DNA of 64,000 nt from Fusobacteriales bacterium (GTDB taxonomy: Bacteria; Fusobacteriota; Fusobacteriia; Fusobacteriales; Fusobacteriaceae), in assembly GCA_020063625.1 (NCBI GenBank), contig JAICDD010000010.1, positions 1-64,000 of the forward strand, written 5' to 3'. Each line of letters opens with the position of its first letter. Positions within the stretch are counted from its first letter, which is position 1. The translations under genes were made by a program, and so were the position numbers. The notes beneath the pieces were generated by a model. It was not told the origin of the DNA. It did not search any database and was given only the letters and a program-made list of their open reading frames with translations. Positions 24,961-33,626 of this stretch are shown here, in pieces.

Positions 24961-27753
24961 ATGAAAAGAATAAAGAAAAACTTAAAAATAGATATGTATC
25001 TGCATATTTTAGGATTTAATTTTTTAATTTTTATGTTTTTATTAATATTTTTTTTAGAAAAGTATTATGAAGGAGTATATGATAGAGCTATTACAATATT
25101 AAAATATAAAAATGAAAATTTAGCTTTAGAATTTAACAATTATTTTTCAAATATAAAAAAACATTTAAATATTCTAAAAAATGAAAAAGATATAATATTA
25201 TCATTTTATAATAATGAACATGATAATGAAAATTTATTAAAATTAAAAAGTATAAAAAATGAAGATAAAACAATAAAATATATCTATATTGGATATAAAA
25301 ATAATAAACTTCTTATAAATGATTGGGAAATTCCTAAAAATTTTGATTTAACAAAAAGACCATGGTATATAAATGCAAAAAATAAAAAAGAGAATGATTT
25401 TTTAATATATGAAGACATAAAAACAAAAGAATGGCTTTTATCAAAATCAGAAGCTATATATGATAATGATGAGTTTATAGGTGCAGTTGTAATAGACAGC
25501 AATATTGATTTTTTAGCTGAAAAACTCTCTAAAAATAATATATATAAAACCCAAAGAACATATTTAATAGATAGAAACGGAAAAGTATTAATACATCCAA
25601 ACTCGAAACATATTAATAAATATTTCCCATATATTACTGAAAAAATAGATAAATCTAAAAATGATGATATATTAAAGTATACTTTAGAAGGTAAAAAAGT
25701 TATAGGATATTATAATAAATTAAAAAATTCTAATTGGTATGTAGTCACAGCAATAGATAACAATGATTTTTTATATGGAATAATAACAACGATTTTTATT
25801 TCATTTATTATAATAACGATTTTTTTAATAATTTTAACATTTTTATTTTTAATAAGATTTTATAAAAGATTTGGAGAACCAGTAGTTATTTTAAGAGAAA
25901 GAATAAAAAAAGTATTAAGAAATGAAAAAATAGAAAAAATTAGCTTAAAAAATGCTAATAAAGAATTAAAAGAGAGTATAAATGATATAGAAGAATTAAC
26001 AAAAGATTCATTTCAAAAGAAAAATAGTGAACTTATTTCTATTTTAGAAGCGACTAATAGAGGGATATTAGTTACAAATGAAAGTGAAATTATATATTTT
26101 AATTCTATTTTAGCAAGTATATTTGATATAGAATTAAAAAAATATGATAAAAATCAACTATATAGTATAAGAATGGATATATTAAATAAAATAAAAAAGA
26201 CAACATTTGAAACAGAAAAAGAATTTATTTTAGATAAAATATTTGAAATAAAGAAAAGTTATGAATATATTGAAGACACATTAGAACTAGAAAATGGAAA
26301 GATAGTAAAATTAGAATCAAATCCTATTATTTTTGAAAATCAATTATATGCTAGAGTGTGGTCTTTTGAAGATATAACAGAAATTGAGAGTTTAGAAAAA
26401 GAGATTTATGAAAAAAAATTAATGTTAAAAGAGATAGAAGAAGAAAAATACAATACAATATTAGAGATAAATTGTTTTTTTAAAAATATTATAAATTCAT
26501 TTAATGGTTTTGTAGAACTTTTATTTTTAACACCGCTAAATAAGATACAAAATAATTATTTAAAAAATATAAAAAATAATATAGATTACTCAAATAATTA
26601 TTTAAATAAGTTAATAAAAATGTCAGAATTAGAATATGATTTTAAATTTAAATTTGAAAAAATAAATTTATTAGATATATTTGATGAAATATATTCTATT
26701 TTTAAAATAAATTTATTTAATGAAAATAAAAATTTATTAGTTTTATTAAATAATATTCCAAAAGAAATAAATTTTGATAAAAATGGATTAACTTTAATTT
26801 TTATAAATTTAATAGAATTTTTATTAAAAAACACAAATAGTGATTTTATAAAAATCTATGTTGAATATGTAGCATCAAAAGAAAACTCAGGAGTAATAAA
26901 ATTTAACGTAGTTTTTAATTCTGAAGAGATAATACAATTTGATAGATTTACTAATAATTCTGAAAATATAAAAGAAAATAAAATAAATCTATTAATTGTC
27001 CAAAAATATTTAAAGAAAATAGGGAAATATCTGTCATATCAAAAACAAGAAAAAGTAAGTATTTTTAGCTTTGATATATATGTAGAACACAGTAGTGAAT
27101 TTTTATCTTTTAGAAATAATAATATAAAAATAGATATAAAAGATGAAAAATATAATAGATATTATAGTGAATTATTTGATAATAAAGAAAATAGTGAAGT
27201 TTTAATAACAGATAATAAAGATGAAAAAACATCTCATAATTTAGTAATTGTATTAATAGATGATTTAGATGAGAGTTTTGAAAAAGGAAAATATAGATAT
27301 TTATCTAAATATTCTAGTATTAAAGAGATATACAATTTATTGCATACTCAAAAAAATCAAAAGAAAAAAGTAGATGAAAAAATAATAAAAAAAGTAATTT
27401 CAGAAGAGGAAATAAATATCTCAATATTAGATAAAGATATTATAAATTTAGAATTAAATGAAGCTATTTTAAAACTATTATATCCAAACTCTAATATTAT
27501 TAAAATAAATTTAAATGAACATTTAAAAAATGATATAGAGGAATTTGGTGATATTATAATTTGTGATGTAAGTGACATAAAATTATTTCAAGAAATTCAA
27601 ACAAAATTAGATAAAAATAAAAAAATTATAATAGGAATAAGTGATAGAGAGTTTATTAAAAAAGAGCTTGAAATAATAAATCAATATGTTACAGAAATTG
27701 TATATAAACCAATATCTTATGAAAAATTATATGAAGTACTAAAAAAATATTAA
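24961..27753 (+). CDS. Degenerate hybrid sensor protein (Cache, PAS, pseudo-histidine kinase, receiver-like)
   Basis: The 930 residues form TM1 (15-32), a Cache sensor (about 40-265; motif TKRPWYINAKN), TM2 (272-298), a PAS domain (355-478), then regions aligning to HisKA, HATPase and receiver domains. In the HisKA region the pattern FNGFVELLFLTPLNKIQNNY is kept, but the phospho-acceptor His position appears to be Cys (NCFFKN). The N, G1 and G2 boxes of the ATPase are eroded. The C-terminal receiver-like domain keeps ICDVSD and VYKPI. It therefore probably senses a ligand without autophosphorylating. It is in an operon with the preceding lipoprotein. Confidence 0.75.
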   Translation: MKRIKKNLKIDMYLHILGFNFLIFMFLLIFFLEKYYEGVYDRAITILKYKNENLALEFNNYFSNIKKHLNILKNEKDIILSFYNNEHDNENLLKLKSIKNEDKTIKYIYIGYKNNKLLINDWEIPKNFDLTKRPWYINAKNKKENDFLIYEDIKTKEWLLSKSEAIYDNDEFIGAVVIDSNIDFLAEKLSKNNIYKTQRTYLIDRNGKVLIHPNSKHINKYFPYITEKIDKSKNDDILKYTLEGKKVIGYYNKLKNSNWYVVTAIDNNDFLYGIITTIFISFIIITIFLIILTFLFLIRFYKRFGEPVVILRERIKKVLRNEKIEKISLKNANKELKESINDIEELTKDSFQKKNSELISILEATNRGILVTNESEIIYFNSILASIFDIELKKYDKNQLYSIRMDILNKIKKTTFETEKEFILDKIFEIKKSYEYIEDTLELENGKIVKLESNPIIFENQLYARVWSFEDITEIESLEKEIYEKKLMLKEIEEEKYNTILEINCFFKNIINSFNGFVELLFLTPLNKIQNNYLKNIKNNIDYSNNYLNKLIKMSELEYDFKFKFEKINLLDIFDEIYSIFKINLFNENKNLLVLLNNIPKEINFDKNGLTLIFINLIEFLLKNTNSDFIKIYVEYVASKENSGVIKFNVVFNSEEIIQFDRFTNNSENIKENKINLLIVQKYLKKIGKYLSYQKQEKVSIFSFDIYVEHSSEFLSFRNNNIKIDIKDEKYNRYYSELFDNKENSEVLITDNKDEKTSHNLVIVLIDDLDESFEKGKYRYLSKYSSIKEIYNLLHTQKNQKKKVDEKIIKKVISEEEINISILDKDIINLELNEAILKLLYPNSNIIKINLNEHLKNDIEEFGDIIICDVSDIKLFQEIQTKLDKNKKIIIGISDREFIKKELEIINQYVTEIVYKPISYEKLYEVLKKY

Positions 27754-27772
27754 ATTAGAAAGGAGTAATATT

Positions 27773-27967
27773 ATGGATTTGAAAAATTTTAAAACTATGG
27801 ATATTAATATCTTGTTTAGTATTGTTAATATGAAACTTCGAGATGAATTTAGTGATTTAGATGAACTTGTAAAGTATTATGACATTGATAAAAAAGAGTT
27901 AGAGGAAAAGTTAAATGAAGCTGGATACCATTATGAAAGAGAACATAATCATTTTACAAAAGTATAA
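27773..27967 (+). CDS. DUF4250 family small protein
   Basis: The 64 residues match the DUF4250 pattern: DINILFSIVNMKLRDEFSDL then YDIDKKELEEKLNEAGYHY. The family is small, soluble and of unknown function. It has an AAAGGAG ribosome binding site 20 bp after the hybrid sensor and may be the last gene of that operon. Confidence 0.85.
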   Translation: MDLKNFKTMDINILFSIVNMKLRDEFSDLDELVKYYDIDKKELEEKLNEAGYHYEREHNHFTKV

Positions 27968-27978
27968 ATAAATTAAAT

Positions 27979-28028
27979 AGGAGACTAAAAAGCTAATTTA
28001 TTTAGAGATGCTTTTAGTCTCCTTTTTT
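27979..28028. terminator. Terminator between DUF4250 and Nudix genes
   Basis: The stem GGAGACTAAAA / TTTTAGTCTCC is followed by TTTTTTT. A related hairpin lies at 44859. Confidence 0.85.
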
Positions 28029-28048
28029 TATTTATAATATAAAATTAT

Positions 28049-28561
28049 CTATTTTTTTAATGATAAATATAGTAAATATGCAAAATATGACTTAAGGTCT
28101 GTATTAGTAGCAAAAAAATCATTTTCTAAATTATGCCAAGAAGTAGTTAAATCCTCAGATTCATCTAAAGATAATGCTTTTGGAGTAATATCGTTACTGT
28201 TTAATTTAAAAATATAAAAATATAATGATTCAGTAGTATAACCAGGAGATACAAAAAGTGGATTAGGAGTTTTATGTAAAAGTTCTAGATTTTCTTTTGT
28301 ATATCCTGTTTCTTCTTTGAGTTCTCTATATATAGCTGTATCTGGTTCTTCTCCAGGGTCAATAAGGCCCGCAGGTATTTCATAAATATTTTCTTTTGCT
28401 CCAGGTCTAAACTGATTAACTAATAATGTTTGAGTTTCATCATTATTTAATAATAAAGCACAAACTGCTTTGTGTTTTTCAATGTATTCTAGTGTGTGAT
28501 TTGTTGTAGGATGATTCATAAGTTTAAATTTTAAAAATTTAAATGGATAATTCTTTTCCAA
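28049..28561 (-). CDS. Nudix hydrolase, ADP-ribose pyrophosphatase type
   Basis: The 170 residues carry a complete Nudix box (GLIDPGEEPDTAIYRELKEE). The shape LLVNQFRPGAKENIYEIPAG before it is typical of ADP-ribose pyrophosphatases (NudF-like). It probably hydrolyses ADP-ribose or other nucleoside diphosphate sugars in the cytoplasm. It starts at TTG, chosen for the AAGGGGG ribosome binding site 7 bp upstream. Confidence 0.88.
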   Translation of the reverse strand: MEKNYPFKFLKFKLMNHPTTNHTLEYIEKHKAVCALLLNNDETQTLLVNQFRPGAKENIYEIPAGLIDPGEEPDTAIYRELKEETGYTKENLELLHKTPNPLFVSPGYTTESLYFYIFKLNSNDITPKALSLDESEDLTTSWHNLENDFFATNTDLKSYFAYLLYLSLKK

Positions 28562-28610
28562 AATTATTCCCCCTTTAAGTTGTTTTAATTATTTTATTAA
28601 AATTAATATT

Positions 28611-29531
28611 TTAAAAATTTATATCTTTTAAATATTTGATTATTTCAGTCTTTAAATATTCTGTATTACTAGGTGCCATAATATTACCTGCTAATACATG
28701 TCTACCATAATCTTTTACATCTATAACTAATAATTTCTTGTTTTTAGATCCTAATTCACTATATTTTTTATCGATAATATCTGTATTTACTACATCATCA
28801 TTATTTGAATGAATAATAAAAAAATTTTGTCTAAGATTATGAAAATTGAAATTTCGCACTTCTTTAACTAAATTAGCCATTTGAATTAATACTTTACTAG
28901 GATATTTTGTAGTCCAATATCTATTTTCCTCTTCACTATGACCTTGCCAACTTTGTTCTTTAATAAAAAAATTAACTATTATGTTTCTAATAATAGGAAT
29001 TTCTAATAAAATAGATTTTGAATTTTTTACTTTATAATTTGGAGATAATAATATATATGTAATATTATCTAAATCTTTATTTTTTTTAATACTTTCCATA
29101 GCATACCATGTAGCTAAAGTTCCACCGGTAGAAGTACCGATAACAATTACTTTTTCACCAATTTGTTTTCCAATTTCAATAGCTTCAATAGTATCATTTT
29201 TCCAATCTTTGTTTTTTGCTTCTCCAAGATATTTTCCGGGTCTACCATGACCTGTATATCTAGTATAAAAAACATTAGCTTTTAATTCATTTGCTATCTC
29301 ATTAGCTAATGGGTACGTCTCTTGACGAGTAGCAGAAAAACCATGTAAATAAACAATAGAATATTTTGTTTTTTTATTGTGTTCATTATACCAATAAATC
29401 TTTTTTTCTGTATTTTTTATAATGTCATTATATTTACTCTCTTTTTCTTTTAAATATATATCCAAATCATTTGGAAAAGTATTTGCTAAAGTAACTACTG
29501 AAATTAGAAAAAATAAAATTAATTTATACAT
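28611..29531 (-). CDS. Exported alpha/beta hydrolase
   Basis: The 306 residues begin with a signal peptide (MYKLILFFLISVVTLA). The hydrolase fold shows the oxyanion region VYLHGFSATRQE, the nucleophile elbow IGTSTGGTLA, and a late His in YGRHVLAG. It is probably a periplasmic esterase or carboxypeptidase-like lipase; the substrate is unknown. It lies between the Nudix and LacI-like genes on the same strand. Confidence 0.83.
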   Translation of the reverse strand: MYKLILFFLISVVTLANTFPNDLDIYLKEKESKYNDIIKNTEKKIYWYNEHNKKTKYSIVYLHGFSATRQETYPLANEIANELKANVFYTRYTGHGRPGKYLGEAKNKDWKNDTIEAIEIGKQIGEKVIVIGTSTGGTLATWYAMESIKKNKDLDNITYILLSPNYKVKNSKSILLEIPIIRNIIVNFFIKEQSWQGHSEEENRYWTTKYPSKVLIQMANLVKEVRNFNFHNLRQNFFIIHSNNDDVVNTDIIDKKYSELGSKNKKLLVIDVKDYGRHVLAGNIMAPSNTEYLKTEIIKYLKDINF

Positions 29532-29552
29532 AACCCCACCCCCATAAGTAAT

Positions 29553-30389
29553 TTAATTAATATCTTTTACACTTTCTCTTTCTTTAAGTTCATATGAAAT
29601 TACAATTTTTTTATTCATTGTATTTTTATCCTCTATTTTTTCAATAATTAATTTTGCAGCACTTTCACCAGAAAATTTATAATTATAATTAATTGATGTA
29701 AGTGCAGGTATATAATATGATGAAGTTTCCATATCATCTATACCAATAATAGAAAAATCATCAGGTACTTTATACCCAGCTTCGTAAATAGCTCTCATTG
29801 CTCCAAATGCAAGTGAATCAAGAGCAGCAAATATAGCAGTAGGTTTTTCATCAAGATTTAATAACTCTTTCATAGCAAAATATCCAGATTTTACATCAAA
29901 TTGTCCTGTAACTTGATATTTATTTTTTACAGGAATATCATTTTCTACAAGTGCATCAATATAACCATCTCTTCTTAAATTTTGTACAGACATATTTCCA
30001 GATACACCAATATAAGCTATTTTTTTATGTCCTTTTTCAATAAGATATTCTACAGCTTCTTTTGCAGAGAAATAATCATCATATGTAACATAAGATGTAC
30101 GTACTTTAGAAGCTTCTCTTCCTAATATAACTACAGGTTTTTCCATATTATTTAATACTTTTATATGTCTTTCAGTAATTGAAAAAGGAAAAAATATAAT
30201 TCCAGATATATTTTCTTTTTGAAAAATATTTAAATATTTTAATTCTTCCTCTTCTTTTTCTTTAGTATTTGCTAAAACAATGTTGTATCCATATTTTTTT
30301 AATTCTTGAGTTATACCTTCGATAATTCGTGAAAAAATATCAGCACCTATTCTAGGTAATATTACACCAATTAATTTTTCATTAGTCAT
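29553..30389 (-). CDS. LacI/periplasmic-binding-fold protein lacking the DNA-binding domain
   Basis: The 278 residues start directly at the LacI effector domain (LIGVILPRIGADIFSRIIEG) and contain the usual VTYDDYFSAKEAVEYLIEKG, GHKKIAYIGVSG and FSIIGIDDMETSSYY. The ~55-residue LacI helix-turn-helix and hinge are absent. An AAAGGAG ribosome binding site sits at this start and the 100 bp upstream are AT-rich non-coding, so this is not a mis-called start. No signal peptide is present. It may be a cytoplasmic sugar sensor or a partner of another regulator. Confidence 0.82.
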   Translation of the reverse strand: MTNEKLIGVILPRIGADIFSRIIEGITQELKKYGYNIVLANTKEKEEEELKYLNIFQKENISGIIFFPFSITERHIKVLNNMEKPVVILGREASKVRTSYVTYDDYFSAKEAVEYLIEKGHKKIAYIGVSGNMSVQNLRRDGYIDALVENDIPVKNKYQVTGQFDVKSGYFAMKELLNLDEKPTAIFAALDSLAFGAMRAIYEAGYKVPDDFSIIGIDDMETSSYYIPALTSINYNYKFSGESAAKLIIEKIEDKNTMNKKIVISYELKERESVKDIN

Positions 30390-30504
30390 TTTGTATCTCC
30401 TTTTTTTAATTGATTTTAAGATTGATTTAGTATATTATATAATATATAAAGTATATATGAATAAATATTAATTTTCAATATTTTTTTTAGGGAGGAATAA
30501 TAAA

Positions 30505-30681
30505 ATGAGAGAGATAAATCCAAAGGACATAACACTATTTAAAAGAAGTTTTACTTTAGCTACAATTATAATGTTAGTTATACTATTTTTTAACTTTATA
30601 TTAAAATGGATATTTCCAACATTAATTTTAGCAGTAGTAATATTTTTAATATTAAAATATGCAACTAAATTGAATATATAA
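30505..30681 (+). CDS. 58-residue protein with two membrane helices
   Basis: Missing from the track because of its length. It reads MREINPKDITLFKRSF, then two hydrophobic segments separated by LKW, ending YATKLNI. A GGGAGG ribosome binding site lies 9 bp before ATG. It stands alone before pepF and has a normal coding look. I do not recognise a family. Confidence 0.7.
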   Translation: MREINPKDITLFKRSFTLATIIMLVILFFNFILKWIFPTLILAVVIFLILKYATKLNI

Positions 30682-30786
30682 AATTTATTTAAATATTTTT
30701 TACGCTAAAGATATAGAGGAAAATAGATCAAAAATAATTTAGTTAGAAAATTTTAAACTAGCTAATTTACTAAAAAAGGAGATAAT

Positions 30787-32586
30787 ATGAGTACAAATAA
30801 AAATGATATACAATATAATTGGAATGTAAATGATATTTATGAAAATTGGGAAGAATGGCAAAAAGATTTTGATAAAATATCAAACTTAATGGATGAAATA
30901 GCAAAATTAAAAGGAACAATAAAAGATGCAGAAAGTTTAATTAAAATATTAGATTTAGATGAAGAGTTAAATATTTTATCATATAAAGTATATAGATATC
31001 CACAACTTCAAAGAGATGTTAATTCAAAAGATGATTTTTTAAATCAAAAATTTCAAGAAGTGGGAATACTTTTTTCAAAATTTTCAATAGCAACATCATG
31101 GTTAACACCAGAAATGCTAACTATTCCACAAGATACAATGATGAAATGGATAGATGAAAATAAAGAAAAATTAGAAAAACATAGATTTTCATTAATGGAT
31201 ATGTATAGATTACAAAAACATGTATTAGATGAAGAGAAAGAAAAATTATTATCGTATTATTCTCAATTTAGAGGAACTCCACAAGATATTTATACAGCAT
31301 TATCTGTAACAGATATAGAGTTTCCAATAATAAAATTATCAGATAATACAGAAGTAAAGCTTACACGTGGAGAATATAGTAAAATATTAAATACTAATAG
31401 AAATAGAGAAGACAGAAAAAAAGCATATGAAAATTTTAATAAAGTATTTTTAAAAAACAAAAATACATATGCAGCAATTTATAAATCAATTTTACTTCGA
31501 GGAGTGGCAGGAACAAAAGCTAGAAATTATAATTCTACATTAGAAGCAGCATTAGAAGGGAACAATATACCAGTAGCAGTATATGAGACATTAATAAATA
31601 GTGTAAAAGAAAATACTGAGCCATTAAAAAAATATAGAGAATTAAGAAAAAGAGCATTAAAACTAGATGAATATAGACCATGGGATAGTTATATTTCATT
31701 AGTAGATTATGATAATAAATATGAGTATGAAAAAGCTAAAGAATTAGTATTAAATTCATTATCATCTATGGATAGAGAGTATATAGCAAAAGCTAAAAAA
31801 GCACTTAATGAAAGATGGATAGATGTATATGAAAAAGATGGTAAAAGAAGTGGTGCTTATTCTGCAGGAACATATGGTGTGCACCCTTATATGCTACTAA
31901 ATTATAATGAAACTCTTGATTCTGTATTTACTTTAGCACATGAATTAGGACATACAATGCATACATTATTATCAGATGAAAATCAACCATTTGCAACACA
32001 TGGATATACTATATTTGTTGCAGAAGTAGCTTCTACATATAATGAAAAACTATTATTAGATTATATGTTGAAAAATTCAACTGACCCAAAAGAAAAAATA
32101 GCATTATTAGAACAAGCAATAAATAATATTGTAGGAACTTTTTTTACACAAGTAATGTTTGCTGATTTTGAATATCAAGCACATAAATTAGCAGAAAATG
32201 ATACTCCAATTACAGTTGAAACTCTTGATAATATTGTAGAAAATCTATCAAATAGTTATTATGGTGAAGACAGATATAAAGATGAATATTCAAATATTTT
32301 TTGGACAAGAATACCTCATTTTTATAATTCTCCATACTATGTATATCAATATGCTACTTGTTTTGCTTCATCATCAAAAATATATACAGATATAAAAACT
32401 AATCCTGAAAACTTAACTAATTATATAGAGTTATTAAAATCAGGAGGAAATGATTTTCCAATGGAACAATTAAAAAAAGCTGGAGTAGATTTAACTAAAG
32501 AAGAAACAATATTAAAAGTAGTAGAAGAGTTAGATAGATTGGTAGATGAATTAGAAAAAGTATTAAAAGAAAATAATATGATTTAG
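30787..32586 (+). CDS. pepF: Oligoendopeptidase F
   Basis: This 599-residue M3 zinc metallopeptidase has the HELGH motif at 385-389 followed by FVAEVASTYNEKLL, which supplies the third ligand. The N-terminal PepF helical domain is complete. It cleaves cytoplasmic oligopeptides of about 7-17 residues. The ribosome binding site is AAAGGAG and a terminator follows directly. Confidence 0.96.
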   Translation: MSTNKNDIQYNWNVNDIYENWEEWQKDFDKISNLMDEIAKLKGTIKDAESLIKILDLDEELNILSYKVYRYPQLQRDVNSKDDFLNQKFQEVGILFSKFSIATSWLTPEMLTIPQDTMMKWIDENKEKLEKHRFSLMDMYRLQKHVLDEEKEKLLSYYSQFRGTPQDIYTALSVTDIEFPIIKLSDNTEVKLTRGEYSKILNTNRNREDRKKAYENFNKVFLKNKNTYAAIYKSILLRGVAGTKARNYNSTLEAALEGNNIPVAVYETLINSVKENTEPLKKYRELRKRALKLDEYRPWDSYISLVDYDNKYEYEKAKELVLNSLSSMDREYIAKAKKALNERWIDVYEKDGKRSGAYSAGTYGVHPYMLLNYNETLDSVFTLAHELGHTMHTLLSDENQPFATHGYTIFVAEVASTYNEKLLLDYMLKNSTDPKEKIALLEQAINNIVGTFFTQVMFADFEYQAHKLAENDTPITVETLDNIVENLSNSYYGEDRYKDEYSNIFWTRIPHFYNSPYYVYQYATCFASSSKIYTDIKTNPENLTNYIELLKSGGNDFPMEQLKKAGVDLTKEETILKVVEELDRLVDELEKVLKENNMI

Positions 32587-32596
32587 TAAAAATAAA

Positions 32597-32622
32597 AACA
32601 CCTGCATAGCAGGTGTTTTTAT
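32597..32622. terminator. Terminator between pepF and the Crp/Fnr gene
   Basis: The stem AAACACCTGC / GCAGGTGTTT with an ATA loop is followed by TTTATTT. Confidence 0.9.
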
Positions 32623-32631
32623 TTAGAGAAT

Positions 32632-33300
32632 TTAATCTATACTAAGTTCTGCTAATTTATCATTATCTAAAATTTTTATTATTTTATTATTTTTAGTAAT
32701 TATTTCTAAACTTTCCATTGAATGTAAAACTCTAGTTAGTTGTCTACTACTAGCTAAAAGTTGGTCAGCTAATTTACTAATAGATTTATATTCAATTTCA
32801 TTATTACTATTAGCATTATCTAATAAATAAGTAGCAAATCTTCTATTTAAATCATAACAAGTAGCATTCATAAATACATTTACACTTTTTTCGAGTTTAT
32901 TACAAATTGATTCATATATATATTTTTTAAAAATACAGTCATTTTCAAAATATTTTTTAGCTATATTATAATCTAATCCTAATAAAAAAGTATCTTCTTT
33001 TGCAACAACATCAAATTTTGATATATAAGATTTTCTAAGCTCTACATCTCCAATAATAGATAAAGGTTCTAAGGTATCGATAATTAGCTCTTTATCAGTA
33101 ACAGTATTATATATAATATCTACTTTTCCTTCTACGATAAAATATAAATATTTAATCAGTTCATTACTTTCTATAATTCTTTCTTTTTTTTCAACTTGAA
33201 ATAAAGAAAACTTAGATAAATTAAAATTTTCAAATAATTCTCGTATTTTAAAATCGTTTACATACCCTAGAGCATTTAATTTACCACTTATTTCTCTCAT
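32632..33300 (-). CDS. Crp/Fnr family transcriptional regulator
   Basis: The 222 residues form a cyclic-nucleotide-like sensor domain (IKYLYFIVEGKVDIIYNTV) and a C-terminal winged helix (KSISKLADQLLASSRQLTRV). No Fnr-type cysteine cluster is present, so iron-sulfur oxygen sensing is unlikely; the effector is unknown. I place the start at 33300, since GAAGGGA lies 6-7 bp before that ATG. It is divergent from the nuclease/phosphatase operon, and dyads in the shared intergenic region suggest it controls both. Confidence 0.88.
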   Translation of the reverse strand: MREISGKLNALGYVNDFKIRELFENFNLSKFSLFQVEKKERIIESNELIKYLYFIVEGKVDIIYNTVTDKELIIDTLEPLSIIGDVELRKSYISKFDVVAKEDTFLLGLDYNIAKKYFENDCIFKKYIYESICNKLEKSVNVFMNATCYDLNRRFATYLLDNANSNNEIEYKSISKLADQLLASSRQLTRVLHSMESLEIITKNNKIIKILDNDKLAELSID

Positions 33301-33388
33301 TTTTTCTCCCTTCATTTACAAATAATTTACTAAAAATTCATAATAATAATATTTTACAATAATATAATAATATTGAAAACAAAAATTT

Positions 33389-33481
33389 AATATGACGCAT
33401 GTCATATTTTTTAAAGTTTTTTGTTTTTAATTGCAGTCATATGTCACATATATATTTGAAAATTTGTGCATAATAGAGGTA
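33389..33481. promoter_or_regulatory. Dyad operators in the crp/fnr - secreted operon intergenic region
   Basis: AATATGAC-GCAT-GTCATATT (33389-33408) is a perfect 8-bp-arm dyad with Crp/Fnr spacing. A weaker second site (GTC-ATAT-GTCACA, centre near 33440) lies about 41 bp before the start site expected from CATAAT (33469-33474), the classic position for activation. The site assignments are inference from geometry. Confidence 0.5.
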
Positions 33482-33626
33482 ATATGATTGTATATAGTAT
33501 GATATGTTTTTTTATAGAATATGTTATAATTGTGTAACTGGTTATTTTATTAAATGAAAGGAGGATAGAGAGATTAAAATATTATTAGCAATACTTATGT
33601 TAATAATATAAATTTCTCAAAAAATT

